Assembly (NCBI GenBank): GCA_026391675.1
Contig: JAPLDQ010000020.1
Location: 1 to 64,000, forward strand
DNA length: 64,000 nucleotides
Direction: 5' to 3'
Origin: Bacteroidota bacterium
GTDB lineage: Bacteria > Bacteroidota > Bacteroidia > Bacteroidales > JACABE01
Part shown: positions 38,254 to 47,573 of the stretch, in pieces
Layout: the number at the start of each line of letters is the position of its first letter
Numbering within the stretch: the stretch's first letter is position 1
Notes under the pieces: model-generated
The model's input: only the letters and a program-made list of their open reading frames with translations
Told to the model about the DNA's origin: nothing
The model's database searches: none
Position numbers and translations under genes: made by a program

Positions 38254-39120
38254 ATGACAACATCTCTTCATCCAACTGAAAGTTATATTGATGAATCAGT
38301 TAACGATCAAAATATTAAATTGCTCAACCTGGCAGTTCAACTGTCACATAGAGAAGTTTCTTTTTGTATTACTGATAAAAATGATAAATGCTATGCTATT
38401 GAGAATTATTCATTTACTGAAATATTTAGTGTTAATGAATTAAATCTGTTTATTGGTGAATTGCTTAATAAGAACAAACTTTTACAGCCTGAATTTTTGC
38501 AGATTGTATTCAGTTATAAGAATTCTTACGCAACATTGATACCTGCTGTGTTTTTTAATGCTGATAATTTAAAAGCCTACTTATCACTTGTTGAAGAAAA
38601 TCCTGATGATTTGGTTCAGACTTATGATTTTATCAGCAAATTGGATGCATATAACGTATATATATTCCCACAACTATTACAAAATACTATATTACAGAAA
38701 TTTAAAAATGCAAAATTCATTCATTTTTCCACAGTTTTTATTAAAAGTGTATTTATAAATTACCCTGAAACAGTGGGAAATAAAGCATACGTCAATGTAA
38801 ATAACAATGAATTTGATATTTGTATTTTCAAGGAATCGAAATTACAATTATATAATACTTTTCAGTTTAAAACCAAGGAAGACTTCATTTATTACTTATT
38901 GTTTGCCATTAAGCAATTTGATTGTGATCCTGCACAGCTTGAAGTAATACTGTCAGGAAAAATTACAGAAGATTCGGTATTGTATCAATTGATTGTAAAA
39001 TATATTTCAGAAGTCAGTTTCGGTATTTCTAAAATAACTGAAGATGCAAAAACGATAATGAAAGATATACCCGGATACTATTATTATTCACTTTTAAATA
39101 TGAGCCAATGCGTATCGTAA
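38254..39120 (+). CDS. DUF3822 family protein
   Basis: A 288-residue soluble protein of DUF3822, a Bacteroidota family usually encoded next to rsmD. The N-terminal part (LAVQLSHREVSFCITD) and the central NKAYVNVNNNEFDICIF and YYLLFAIKQFDCDPAQLEVILSG segments suggest an actin/hexokinase-like (ASKHA) fold, though ATP-binding residues are not clear. It overlaps rsmD by 13 bp, which implies translational coupling. Function unknown; context links it to ribosome or translation upkeep. Confidence 0.78.
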   Translation: MTTSLHPTESYIDESVNDQNIKLLNLAVQLSHREVSFCITDKNDKCYAIENYSFTEIFSVNELNLFIGELLNKNKLLQPEFLQIVFSYKNSYATLIPAVFFNADNLKAYLSLVEENPDDLVQTYDFISKLDAYNVYIFPQLLQNTILQKFKNAKFIHFSTVFIKSVFINYPETVGNKAYVNVNNNEFDICIFKESKLQLYNTFQFKTKEDFIYYLLFAIKQFDCDPAQLEVILSGKITEDSVLYQLIVKYISEVSFGISKITEDAKTIMKDIPGYYYYSLLNMSQCVS

Positions 39121-39638
39121 GCGGTTATTTAAGAGGACGGCGCTTTAGTCCGGCCGGACACCTGCCTGTGCGTCCTACAACTGATTTTGCCAAGGAAAGC
39201 CTGTTTAATATTCTGAATAATCATATTGATTTTCATCAGATGAAAGCTCTTGATTTATTTGCCGGTACCGGTAATATTAGTTTTGAACTTATTTCTAGAG
39301 GTTGTATTTCTGTTACTTCCATTGACACAAATTTTAAATGTACAGATTTTATAAAAAGAACAGCTGAAGCATTTAATATTGATAACTTACAGGTGATTAA
39401 AACCAATGTTTTTAATTTCCTTAAGTTTGCCGCTGCACCTTATGACGTCATTTTTGCCGATCCACCCTATGATATGGAGCATATTGACAGTTTGCCCGAT
39501 CTTATTTTTGAAAAAAAACTAGTTGCAGAAAATGGTTTTCTGGTAATTGAACATTCCCGTGACCATGATTTCTCTTCTCATCCCCACTTTTTTGAGCATC
39601 GTTTGTATGGGAAAGTAAACTTTACATTTTTCAGGTAA
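39108..39638 (+). CDS. rsmD: 16S rRNA (guanine966-N2)-methyltransferase
   Basis: RsmD methylates G966 of 16S rRNA in the small subunit. The 176-residue protein has RIVSGYLRGRRF, VRPTTDFAKESLFNIL, the SAM motif ALDLFAGTGNISFEL and the catalytic ADPPYD. All are standard for RsmD. It overlaps both the preceding DUF3822 gene (13 bp) and the following cupin gene (1 bp). Confidence 0.93.
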   Translation: MRIVSGYLRGRRFSPAGHLPVRPTTDFAKESLFNILNNHIDFHQMKALDLFAGTGNISFELISRGCISVTSIDTNFKCTDFIKRTAEAFNIDNLQVIKTNVFNFLKFAAAPYDVIFADPPYDMEHIDSLPDLIFEKKLVAENGFLVIEHSRDHDFSSHPHFFEHRLYGKVNFTFFR

Positions 39639-40147
39639 TGGAACATAATGCAACATATTGGATAGAAAAACTGGACTTGCAAAAACATCCTGAAGGTGGC
39701 TATTATAAGGAAATATACCGCTCCGACGAAGTTATTCCACATTCAGCATTACCCGAAAGATTTAGTGGTGACAGAGCATATTCTACATCAATTTATTTTT
39801 TATTGGAAAGCAAGGATTTTTCAGCTTTTCACCGGATTAAATCTGAAGAAATCTGGCATTTTTATAAGGGAAGTGCATTGAATTTATACATGATTTCTGA
39901 AGATGGTATTTTAACTACAGCAATTTTGGGTGATAATATTGATAATCATGAAACTTTACAGTTGATCGTTCCCCGTAACACATGGTTTGCAGCCAGTGTA
40001 AATAAGATAAATGATTTTACTTTGGTTGGATGTACAGTTGCTCCAGGTTTTGATTTTCACGATTTTGAACTTGCTGATTGTAATCAGTTAACTCAAATCT
40101 ATCCTGAGCACAAAACCCTGATACAGCAATATTGTGGGAGTAAATGA
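39638..40147 (+). CDS. DUF985 cupin protein
   Basis: A 169-residue single-domain cupin. DUF985 signatures are HPEGGYYKEIYRSD, STSIYFLL, FSAFHRIKSEEIWHFYKGSAL and the C-terminal GCTVAPGFDFHDFELAD. H, E and H residues may bind a metal. The family is widespread, and structures of relatives suggest small-molecule or sugar binding. It starts on the last base of rsmD and ends the operon. The convergent nth gene begins 14 bp later, with no visible terminator. Confidence 0.88.
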   Translation: MEHNATYWIEKLDLQKHPEGGYYKEIYRSDEVIPHSALPERFSGDRAYSTSIYFLLESKDFSAFHRIKSEEIWHFYKGSALNLYMISEDGILTTAILGDNIDNHETLQLIVPRNTWFAASVNKINDFTLVGCTVAPGFDFHDFELADCNQLTQIYPEHKTLIQQYCGSK

Positions 40148-40161
40148 AATTAAAATAAATT

Positions 40162-40809
40162 CTATTTATTATTATTCTGTTCGTAATACCTGCAAATCTG
40201 GCTTAAACCACATTCGCTGCATTTTGGTTTACGTGCAATACAAACATAACGGCCATGTAAAATCAGCCAGTGGTGTGCTATAGGAATTTTATCTGCCGGA
40301 ATATATTTTACCAGTTGTTTTTCTGTTTCCAGCGGATTTTTCGAATTGGTAGTTAATCCTATTCTTTCTGATACTCTGAAAACATGTGTATCAACTGCCA
40401 TGGCAGGCTTATTGAATACAACACTTGCTATAACATTCGCAGTTTTACGTCCAACACCGGGTAATTTTTGCAATTCATCAACATCATCGGGCATTTCACC
40501 GTTAAACTCAGCCAAAAGGGCTTTAGCCATGCCGATTAAGTTTTTGGCTTTATTGTTAGGGTAGGAGCATGATTTTATTAATTCAAAGACTTCTTGCTGC
40601 GAGGCATTTGCCATCGTATTTGCATCAGGAAAGCTGTTGAAAAGAGGAGGCGTTATTATGTTTACCCTTTTATCGGTACATTGTGCCGATAAAATTACAG
40701 CAACCAATAGCTGAAACGGATCTTTATAATGCAGTTCAGTTTCAGCAATGGGTTGATTTACTGTAAAGTAATCAATTAATAATTGAAATCTCTTTTTTAC
40801 TGGAATCAT
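40162..40809 (-). CDS. nth: Endonuclease III
   Basis: A bifunctional DNA glycosylase/AP lyase for oxidised pyrimidines, 215 residues. The helix-hairpin-helix LPGVGRKTANVI contains the catalytic Lys, VDTHVFRVSERIGL holds the catalytic Asp, and the C-terminal cysteines CIARKPKC...C...C bind [4Fe-4S]. It is full length. It lies downstream of the ECF sigma and 65-residue genes on the same strand, about 35 bp after the latter, so it may be partly co-transcribed with them. Confidence 0.95.
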   Translation of the reverse strand: MIPVKKRFQLLIDYFTVNQPIAETELHYKDPFQLLVAVILSAQCTDKRVNIITPPLFNSFPDANTMANASQQEVFELIKSCSYPNNKAKNLIGMAKALLAEFNGEMPDDVDELQKLPGVGRKTANVIASVVFNKPAMAVDTHVFRVSERIGLTTNSKNPLETEKQLVKYIPADKIPIAHHWLILHGRYVCIARKPKCSECGLSQICRYYEQNNNK

Positions 40810-40844
40810 AATGAAATAATTATGCTAAATGCAATATGCAAAAA

Positions 40845-41042
40845 CTAATTAGCAATTATTCCAAAACATCCTATTGATTGAAATTTGATAATATTCAAAG
40901 ATTTTGAATAATTAATCAGATTCTGAATAATATGTTTACCGGGAATTGTATTGTCCATTTCTGAATTGATTAAATTATGTAATTGTATGGACTTATTGGT
41001 ATTTAACAGATTTTCAGCATGTAAAGTGTAGCTTTTTTTCAT
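40845..41042 (-). CDS. Small conserved Bacteroidota protein (65 aa)
   Basis: I use the ATG at 41042, which gives 65 residues starting MKKSYTLHAENLL. The C-terminal half (IIQNLINYSKSLNII, then a short strand and IAN at the end) matches a pattern I recall from small uncharacterised proteins found in many Bacteroidota: E/N-x-L-x-x-Y-S-K-A/S-L-x-V/I. It is basic-to-neutral, with no signal or membrane segment. It lies 75 bp downstream of the ECF sigma gene on the same strand, so the two may form a unit. A role as anti-sigma or adaptor is pure inference. Confidence 0.6.
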   Translation of the reverse strand: MKKSYTLHAENLLNTNKSIQLHNLINSEMDNTIPGKHIIQNLINYSKSLNIIKFQSIGCFGIIAN

Positions 41043-41117
41043 AGGCTTATTTAATATTTTTAAACATTTAATAAGCAAACGAAAAAAAAAAAAGATTATT
41101 GCAGAAATTTTAAAATA

Positions 41118-41702
41118 TTATGCTGAAAGTTGTATAGATTTTTCTTTAGCCATTCTGCGCATATTTATCAGGGCATAACGCATACGTCCTAATGCAGTAT
41201 TGATGCTTACATTGGTATGTTCTGCTATATCTTTAAAGCTCATATCAGCATAATGGCGCAGTATGATAACCTCTTTCTGTTCATCAGGAAGCATTTCAAG
41301 CAAATTCCTTACATCAGAATGAATTTGATCCGTTATCATTTTATCTTCTATCGACTCATCATATACTTTTATTGTATCAAAAATATTGAATTCATCTTTA
41401 TTCTCAATAGTTGGAATTCGTTTAGCCCTTCTGAAATGATCAATAGTAAGGTTATGGGCAATGCGCATCACCCATTGGATAAACTTCCCTTCTTCCTTAT
41501 AAAAACCGGAGCGGATGGTATTAATTACTTTGATAAAAGTATCCTGAAAAATATCTTCAGCTATAGCTTTATCTTTAACTACTATAAGAATATAGGAAAA
41601 AACCTTTTTTTGATGACGTGATATCAAACATTCGAGCATTTGGTGATTGCCATCTAAATATTTAGCAATTAGCTCGTTGTCGGTTAAAACAGTAGCATTC
41701 AT
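41118..41702 (-). CDS. ECF-type RNA polymerase sigma factor
   Basis: A 194-residue sigma-70 family protein with only regions 2 and 4. Region 2 has ISRHQKKVFSYIL, AEDIFQDTFIKVI and FIQWVMRIAHNLTIDHFRR. Region 4 has LPDEQKEVIILRHYADMSFKDIAEHTNVSINTALGRMRYAL. No membrane anti-sigma gene is adjacent, unlike most ECF systems. The start is preceded by AAAAGGAGG at 41716-41708, a strong Shine-Dalgarno, which is unusual in this phylum where most genes have none. The leader is about 100 nt long. The target regulon is unknown. Confidence 0.9.
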   Translation of the reverse strand: MNATVLTDNELIAKYLDGNHQMLECLISRHQKKVFSYILIVVKDKAIAEDIFQDTFIKVINTIRSGFYKEEGKFIQWVMRIAHNLTIDHFRRAKRIPTIENKDEFNIFDTIKVYDESIEDKMITDQIHSDVRNLLEMLPDEQKEVIILRHYADMSFKDIAEHTNVSINTALGRMRYALINMRRMAKEKSIQLSA

Positions 41703-41806
41703 GCGAACCTCCTTTTGTTATATTATGAAAAAGAGTAAATATTTATTCGATAGCGGCTCTCCTGTATTTAAAGGTTTATAATGATATTTATTGTAAATAT
41801 GACTCG

Positions 41807-41836
41807 CAAAGATAATACATTTTTAAGCAAAACAAA
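41807..41836 (-). promoter_or_regulatory. Promoter of the ECF sigma gene
   Basis: On the minus strand, TTTG at 41836-41833 and TATCTTTG at 41814-41807 are separated by 18 bp. Both match the housekeeping consensus, so the ECF factor is probably made by the primary sigma factor rather than by itself. Confidence 0.6.
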
Positions 41837-41868
41837 TTTTTTTTTACTTTTTTTTAATATTTTCAAAT

Positions 41869-44800
41869 TTATTTACTTTTTGGGTTTGAAAATAATTCTT
41901 TAATATTGTCAAATTCCCTGCGGTAGAAGAAGCCTATACCTTGAGTGTAAGGTGCGATAGTATTCATGAATTCATTGGTATTGGCCCGATTAAATACCTT
42001 TAACCTGAATCTTCCATCTTCAGTAATTTTATATTCAATATTTACATCACCAACAATATTGCTGGTTTGTTTTGTTGCATCAGTTGTTTTTACATCACCG
42101 CCAAAACTCCCGTTAACATCTATACTGACTCTGTCATTTAAGATCTGAGTGGAAAGAGCAATCTGTAATTCCTGAGAACTGATCTGGTCACCCGGACGGT
42201 AATTAACACCAATGTCAAAATCTTTACTGATCTGAGATAACCAGTTACTGATCTGGTTAGAAACCATTTCAAATGATGAATTTCCTACTCCTGAGCCTAT
42301 AGATGACCTGTAAGTATTACGGTTTTGTGAAATAAAGCTGTTCATTACCAGTAATGAAAAACTCTGTTGCAGCATATCTGCCTGATTGTTGCGGTCAAGT
42401 ATACTGAAAATTCTGTCTTTAGTATCCTGATCAATAGTAGGAAAGTTAAAATCGAAATTTACTGATGGATTATTAAGTTTACCGTCAACACTGATAATAC
42501 TCTGAACAGGAACTTTCTTTTTACTGATTTCATCTGAGGTAGCAGTTCCTATTAATAAAGGGTATAAAGAGGCTCTTACATTATAAATTGCTTTCATCTG
42601 GAGTGTAGCGTCATAAGGATCTCCTTTCCATGTAATAACACCTCCCTTTTGAATATTGAACTTTTTACTTAAAATATCCTGAATGGAGAAATAATAAATT
42701 CCATCGTTAAGTATATAATTCCCATACATATTAAAATCACCTTCTTTACTGATAACCAGTTGAATATTACCTTCTCCGTATGCTTTGATATTCCCTGTCG
42801 TCTGAGGTGTTTCAAGATTGATACCAATTTCAGCATCCTGTGTTACTTCTAGCTCGCATTTCATGGTTATTCCATCAAATCGATTGGTAGATTTATTTAA
42901 AATTCTGAATTCTTTTTGTTTTTCAACAAAAGTTATAAAATTATTTTCGCGCGTCTCCGTTTTGTTTGTTAATGGAATAATTAATGATGTTTCTTTATCA
43001 GTTTTTGCCCTGATATCCAGGTGTATATCTTTTGTAGGCCCTGATATTTTTATGATTCCACTGGCAAAGGCTTTTCCGTAAAATAAATCATTGTCGGCTG
43101 CAACCGTATTAAGTACCATTAAATTATTGTATTTAAAGGTAAGGTCTATCATAATATTACGGAATCCCTGATGTGTAATTTTTCCATCCATTAAAGCTCT
43201 TCCGTTTGGTGTATTTATTCCAAATTTCGAAAACTTAAAATAGTTACTGGTAATTTCTATAGAATCAGAGCTTGATAATGTGTATTCAATTTTAGTATAA
43301 TCCAATAACATTTTACCTCTGATTAATAATATTTTACCGTTGATTTCGGGATTTTCCAATGTGCCTTTACATGTAATATTACCCATAGCCTGCCCATCAA
43401 AATTAGAACTGAAGCTCTTGAAATAATGCATCAGACTGCGTAGTTTTAATTGATTAAACCTTGCAGATAAATCAAAGTTCTGTTCTTTATTATTGGGGTA
43501 ATAATATCCTTTAATAAAAAGAGTGGTATCTTTTCCTATATTTCCAGTGTAAATCAGATTAGTTTTTACAAATAATGCATCTTTTTCTTTATCCCAGGTT
43601 GAGAGAATATTCAAATCTCCTAGCTTAGCTTTGTTGAAACTTACATCAAGAATTTTTATATCTGTAAGGAAATTTGGCGATTTTAACAAATCAACCAATT
43701 CAATATTGCCATTTAATATTCCGCCTATTTCAAAGTTTCTGTCTGCAAGTAAAAAACCAAGCTGCGATAGGTTAAAGTTATTGAAATTTATGGTTAATTT
43801 TTCATTTGATTTTTCTGAAATATTTCCGTCAATCTTAATGGATTCATTAGCTGTTCCTAATATAAGGTTTTGTAGTGATATATCTTTTTTATTAAAACTG
43901 ATTGTATTTTTACCTTTTAATTTCCATACCGTATCATTAACAAATATATCTGATCGTACCAATTGCATTTCAATAAGAGGAGCTTTGTTAAAGCTGGCAA
44001 ACCCCATAATATCGGCAGCATTTTTTGTTTTAGCCAAATTATCCTTCCAGTAAAATGAATAGAAAATACTATCGCTTTGCATCATTGAACTTATTTTGAA
44101 ATTATCAAGTCCAATGGTTTCATTAAAATGTAATCGTTTACAACCTGTAATCAGATATAATCGTTTTTCGTCAGTAGTTCCTTCAAGGTAAAATTTTTCA
44201 AATAACTGATTGTTGAAAGCTATACTGTCAGAGTTGCCTTTTAATTTGAAATTTGAATATTGAGAGTTATAGCTGCCGGCAAAATTGGTGTTTTTAGCAA
44301 TTCTGAGTGAGGGAAGTAAAAGATTGGTAATGGTTTCTGTATTTTTAAGTCTGATATTAAAATCCAAATTTTGTTCGTTGCTGCTTACTATTGTATTTTC
44401 ATCTTTAACTTTTACTATATCTATGGAAGGCAAATAATTATTAATAAATTTATTAAAAACAACAGGTAAATCAGCAAACCTGAATTTACCATATAAATTT
44501 GCATCTATAAAATCAGAAAGCAAGTCAATTTTTCGTTGACCCAATGAGTCGTTATATGTGATTAAAGAAAGTTTTTTCATAAGAAAGCTTTCTTTTTTTC
44601 TTGTGTACGTGGTGTTTTCAACTTTAATAGTACCTACAATATCATCAACTTTTTTCCCGGTAAAATTAAAATTAAGGTTGGTTGATAAAACACCGGTAGA
44701 ATCCACATCAATTAATTTTAACCTGTAAAGATTAGCATCACGGATGTTTGCAGTAAAGTCAAATACCGGAACATTTGAAGCAAAGTCAATTACACCTAAA

Positions 44801-46344
44801 AAGTTTAAGTCAATTTTGTCATCCTGAACGCCTAGAAATCCATTGAATTGCTTATTTGCAATATCGCCTTTAATAGCGATACTGTCATAAATATTTCCTT
44901 TAAATTCCAGCTGATTGATATCACCTGTCATTTTAACTTTAGCAGTATTGGCAGTAATACCTGAACCTGAGATATCTGCATTCAGATTAAGTTTACCGAT
45001 TATAGCCGGAATCCCAAGAAAAACGCCCATGTTAAATTCTTTTGCGGCTAAATGACCTTTGTATTCTAATTCTTTAGTTTTCTTATTATTCTTTAACGTA
45101 ATATCTGTTGAGAAATTTCCATTTTGGGTTTTAAAATCAGCATAAGCATTAAAATCATTATAAAAACCGGTAAAGTCACCCTTAATAATTATATTTCCAA
45201 AAGACAGTAAATCATCAGGAATTTGCAGATGATTATTTTTACCCGGTAAAGCAAAGCTTTCTATATCAATCTTTGTAGTTGTAAACTTATCAATTGCAAG
45301 GTGAATGAAAGTTTCATTAATATTTGGAAGACCATTAAGTGATATATTTCCCTTAAAAGCTGTAGATTTGCCATATTCGAAGGCCAATTCACGGAATTTC
45401 AAATTTGAAACTGTACCTGAAATTTTACCTGATAAACGCAAAACATCATTCATACCACTTAAGCTTTCCGAAAAATATCCAACATCTTTTAAATCTATTT
45501 TTGAAGGACGGATTGAAGTTTTTAATTGTACTTTATTAGCAAAATCTTTTAAATCTTCTTTATTATTATAGTTAAGTTCCAGATCGAGGGATAAATTGGT
45601 TTTTGCTGTTTCCAGATTCAAATTTGTAATACCCAGATATCCATTGTAATATAAGAGTTTAGTCGAAAAATTATGTAATGAAAATCCGGATTTATCATTA
45701 AAGCAGAATTTGCTTAAATCAACTTTAACAGTGTCTCCTTTCAATGATAATGAATCAATTTTTAGGTTTACATTCGTTAGCATTAAGTTGTTTATATCAA
45801 GACCGGGACTGATAAAATTCATAAAATCCTGATTTTGATATTTTATTTTGCTTTCATTAATTTCAAATGATTTTGCTGAAATATGCCAGATTTTTCCTGA
45901 TGACGTTGTGTCATTTGACTTATAATAATTGACCAGAAACTGATAATTCATCACGGAATCATTTCTATACTTGATTATAGAAAGCATATTTCTATTAAAT
46001 AAAATTTTACTGAATTCAATTCTTCCTTTGAGGAATGAAAATTTGCTGATTTTGCAATCAATTTCTTCAGTCCTTAGTAATGGATTGTGATATAGGTCAT
46101 TAACAAAAACCTCTTCGAGTAAAATATGTAATCCTGGCGTGATTTTTAATTTTGAAATGGATATTTCGGTATGTAATTTATCGGAAATATAGTTGGCATA
46201 CTTATGTGCACAATAGGTCTGTACTGCACTATTAGATAAAATAGCCAATAGTAATACCGGAATGATAATGATTACCGATAAGACATAAATTAATATTTTC
46301 CTGATTTTCTTTTTGATAATTTTATTATTAGTATTAAAAAGCAA
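41869..46344 (-). CDS. tamB: Translocation and assembly module protein TamB
   Basis: A giant 1491-residue protein with one N-terminal membrane helix (about 17-38) and a very long repetitive beta-rich body. The last 350 residues carry the TamB/DUF490 domain (for example YNVRASLYPLLIG, SFSLLVMNSF, DFDIGVNYRPGD). It forms a hydrophobic groove that moves lipids or assembles outer-membrane proteins between the two membranes. The start is uncertain: the first usable codon is a TTG at 46344, and it overlaps a TATTTTTG promoter-like box. Divergent tsaD next door is a pairing I recall from other Bacteroidota. Confidence 0.88.
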   Translation of the reverse strand: MLFNTNNKIIKKKIRKILIYVLSVIIIIPVLLLAILSNSAVQTYCAHKYANYISDKLHTEISISKLKITPGLHILLEEVFVNDLYHNPLLRTEEIDCKISKFSFLKGRIEFSKILFNRNMLSIIKYRNDSVMNYQFLVNYYKSNDTTSSGKIWHISAKSFEINESKIKYQNQDFMNFISPGLDINNLMLTNVNLKIDSLSLKGDTVKVDLSKFCFNDKSGFSLHNFSTKLLYYNGYLGITNLNLETAKTNLSLDLELNYNNKEDLKDFANKVQLKTSIRPSKIDLKDVGYFSESLSGMNDVLRLSGKISGTVSNLKFRELAFEYGKSTAFKGNISLNGLPNINETFIHLAIDKFTTTKIDIESFALPGKNNHLQIPDDLLSFGNIIIKGDFTGFYNDFNAYADFKTQNGNFSTDITLKNNKKTKELEYKGHLAAKEFNMGVFLGIPAIIGKLNLNADISGSGITANTAKVKMTGDINQLEFKGNIYDSIAIKGDIANKQFNGFLGVQDDKIDLNFLGVIDFASNVPVFDFTANIRDANLYRLKLIDVDSTGVLSTNLNFNFTGKKVDDIVGTIKVENTTYTRKKESFLMKKLSLITYNDSLGQRKIDLLSDFIDANLYGKFRFADLPVVFNKFINNYLPSIDIVKVKDENTIVSSNEQNLDFNIRLKNTETITNLLLPSLRIAKNTNFAGSYNSQYSNFKLKGNSDSIAFNNQLFEKFYLEGTTDEKRLYLITGCKRLHFNETIGLDNFKISSMMQSDSIFYSFYWKDNLAKTKNAADIMGFASFNKAPLIEMQLVRSDIFVNDTVWKLKGKNTISFNKKDISLQNLILGTANESIKIDGNISEKSNEKLTINFNNFNLSQLGFLLADRNFEIGGILNGNIELVDLLKSPNFLTDIKILDVSFNKAKLGDLNILSTWDKEKDALFVKTNLIYTGNIGKDTTLFIKGYYYPNNKEQNFDLSARFNQLKLRSLMHYFKSFSSNFDGQAMGNITCKGTLENPEINGKILLIRGKMLLDYTKIEYTLSSSDSIEITSNYFKFSKFGINTPNGRALMDGKITHQGFRNIMIDLTFKYNNLMVLNTVAADNDLFYGKAFASGIIKISGPTKDIHLDIRAKTDKETSLIIPLTNKTETRENNFITFVEKQKEFRILNKSTNRFDGITMKCELEVTQDAEIGINLETPQTTGNIKAYGEGNIQLVISKEGDFNMYGNYILNDGIYYFSIQDILSKKFNIQKGGVITWKGDPYDATLQMKAIYNVRASLYPLLIGTATSDEISKKKVPVQSIISVDGKLNNPSVNFDFNFPTIDQDTKDRIFSILDRNNQADMLQQSFSLLVMNSFISQNRNTYRSSIGSGVGNSSFEMVSNQISNWLSQISKDFDIGVNYRPGDQISSQELQIALSTQILNDRVSIDVNGSFGGDVKTTDATKQTSNIVGDVNIEYKITEDGRFRLKVFNRANTNEFMNTIAPYTQGIGFFYRREFDNIKELFSNPKSK

Positions 46345-46491
46345 AAATAATTGAATTTACCCGTTTAATTGTTAAAACTATATATTTTTAAGCATTTTTC
46401 TTTATTATTTTATTTTTTTACAAGTTAAACATGCAATAAAAAACTAAATAAAAACTAAAATTAATATAATTTTGCAAAAATATTTTTTAAA

Positions 46492-47511
46492 ATGCCTTAT
46501 ATTCTAGCTATTGAATCATCCTGTGACGATACCTCTGCTGCTGTTATTTATAACAGCAAAATTCTTGCCAATGTTATAGCAAATCAACAGATTCATGAAC
46601 AATTCGGAGGTGTAGTGCCTGAATTAGCTTCCAGGGCTCATCAGCAAAATATTATTCCTGTTGTTGATGCTGCGCTTAAAAAAGCAAATATTAGCGCTGA
46701 GCAGCTTGATGCAATTGCTTTTACTAAAGGACCAGGTTTGCTGGGTTCTCTTCTGGTTGGATGTTCGTTTGCAAAAACTTTTGCAATGTCGTTAAACATT
46801 CCTCTTATAGAAATTGATCATCTGGAAGCTCATATACTGGCTCATTTTATTAAAGATACGGATGAAGATGCTGTTCCTGAGTTTCCTTTTCTTTGTTTAT
46901 TGGTTTCTGGTGGCCATACTCAGATCATTTTAATGAAAGATTATTTTAAAATGGAAATTATTGGCCAAACTATCGATGATGCAGCCGGAGAAGCTTTTGA
47001 TAAGTCAGCTAAAATTATGAGTTTACCCTATCCAGGTGGTCCTTTAATAGATAAATATGCTAAAGAAGGCAATCCGCTTGCTTTTACATTTCCTGAACCT
47101 AATATTGATGGTTCTAACTTTAGTTTTAGTGGCTTAAAAACATCATTTCTTTATTTTATCCGAGATCAATTAAAGAAAAATCCTGATTTTATTGAGCAGA
47201 ATAAAAATGATCTGTGTGCATCTATTCAGTATACCATTGTGAATATTCTGATAAAGAAATTTATTAAAGCAGCCGAAAAAAACGGTGTAAAAGAGCTGGC
47301 CATTGCCGGTGGTGTTTCTGCCAATAGCGGTTTAAGATTAAAACTTCAGGAAGTCTGTAATCAAAAAGGATGGAAAGCATTTATTCCTAAATTCGAATAT
47401 AGTACAGATAATGCTGCTATGATAGCAATTGCTGCATATTTTAAGTTTTTGCATGAGGATTTTGCATCATTGGATGCTTCTCCCTATGCGAGAGAGAGTG
47501 GTAGAATCTAG
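46492..47511 (+). CDS. tsaD: tRNA N6-adenosine threonylcarbamoyltransferase TsaD
   Basis: TsaD transfers threonylcarbamoyl to A37 of ANN-decoding tRNAs. The 339-residue protein has the ASKHA ATPase fold: AIESSCDDTSAAV, GGVVPELASRAHQ, the metal-binding DHLEAHILAH, LVSGGHTQI and AIAGGVSANSGLR. It is full length. TAATTTTG lies at 46467-46474, 18 bp before the ATG. TsaB/TsaE are not in the window. Confidence 0.97.
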   Translation: MPYILAIESSCDDTSAAVIYNSKILANVIANQQIHEQFGGVVPELASRAHQQNIIPVVDAALKKANISAEQLDAIAFTKGPGLLGSLLVGCSFAKTFAMSLNIPLIEIDHLEAHILAHFIKDTDEDAVPEFPFLCLLVSGGHTQIILMKDYFKMEIIGQTIDDAAGEAFDKSAKIMSLPYPGGPLIDKYAKEGNPLAFTFPEPNIDGSNFSFSGLKTSFLYFIRDQLKKNPDFIEQNKNDLCASIQYTIVNILIKKFIKAAEKNGVKELAIAGGVSANSGLRLKLQEVCNQKGWKAFIPKFEYSTDNAAMIAIAAYFKFLHEDFASLDASPYARESGRI

Positions 47512-47573
47512 TAATTAGGCATTAGTAATTAAGCAATAGGAAAAAAACACTTATCGACTTATTATCACACTGT

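Noticed and set aside
41217-41621. 134-residue frame on the plus strand
   Set aside because: It lies entirely opposite the ECF sigma gene, and its composition is a shadow of that gene.
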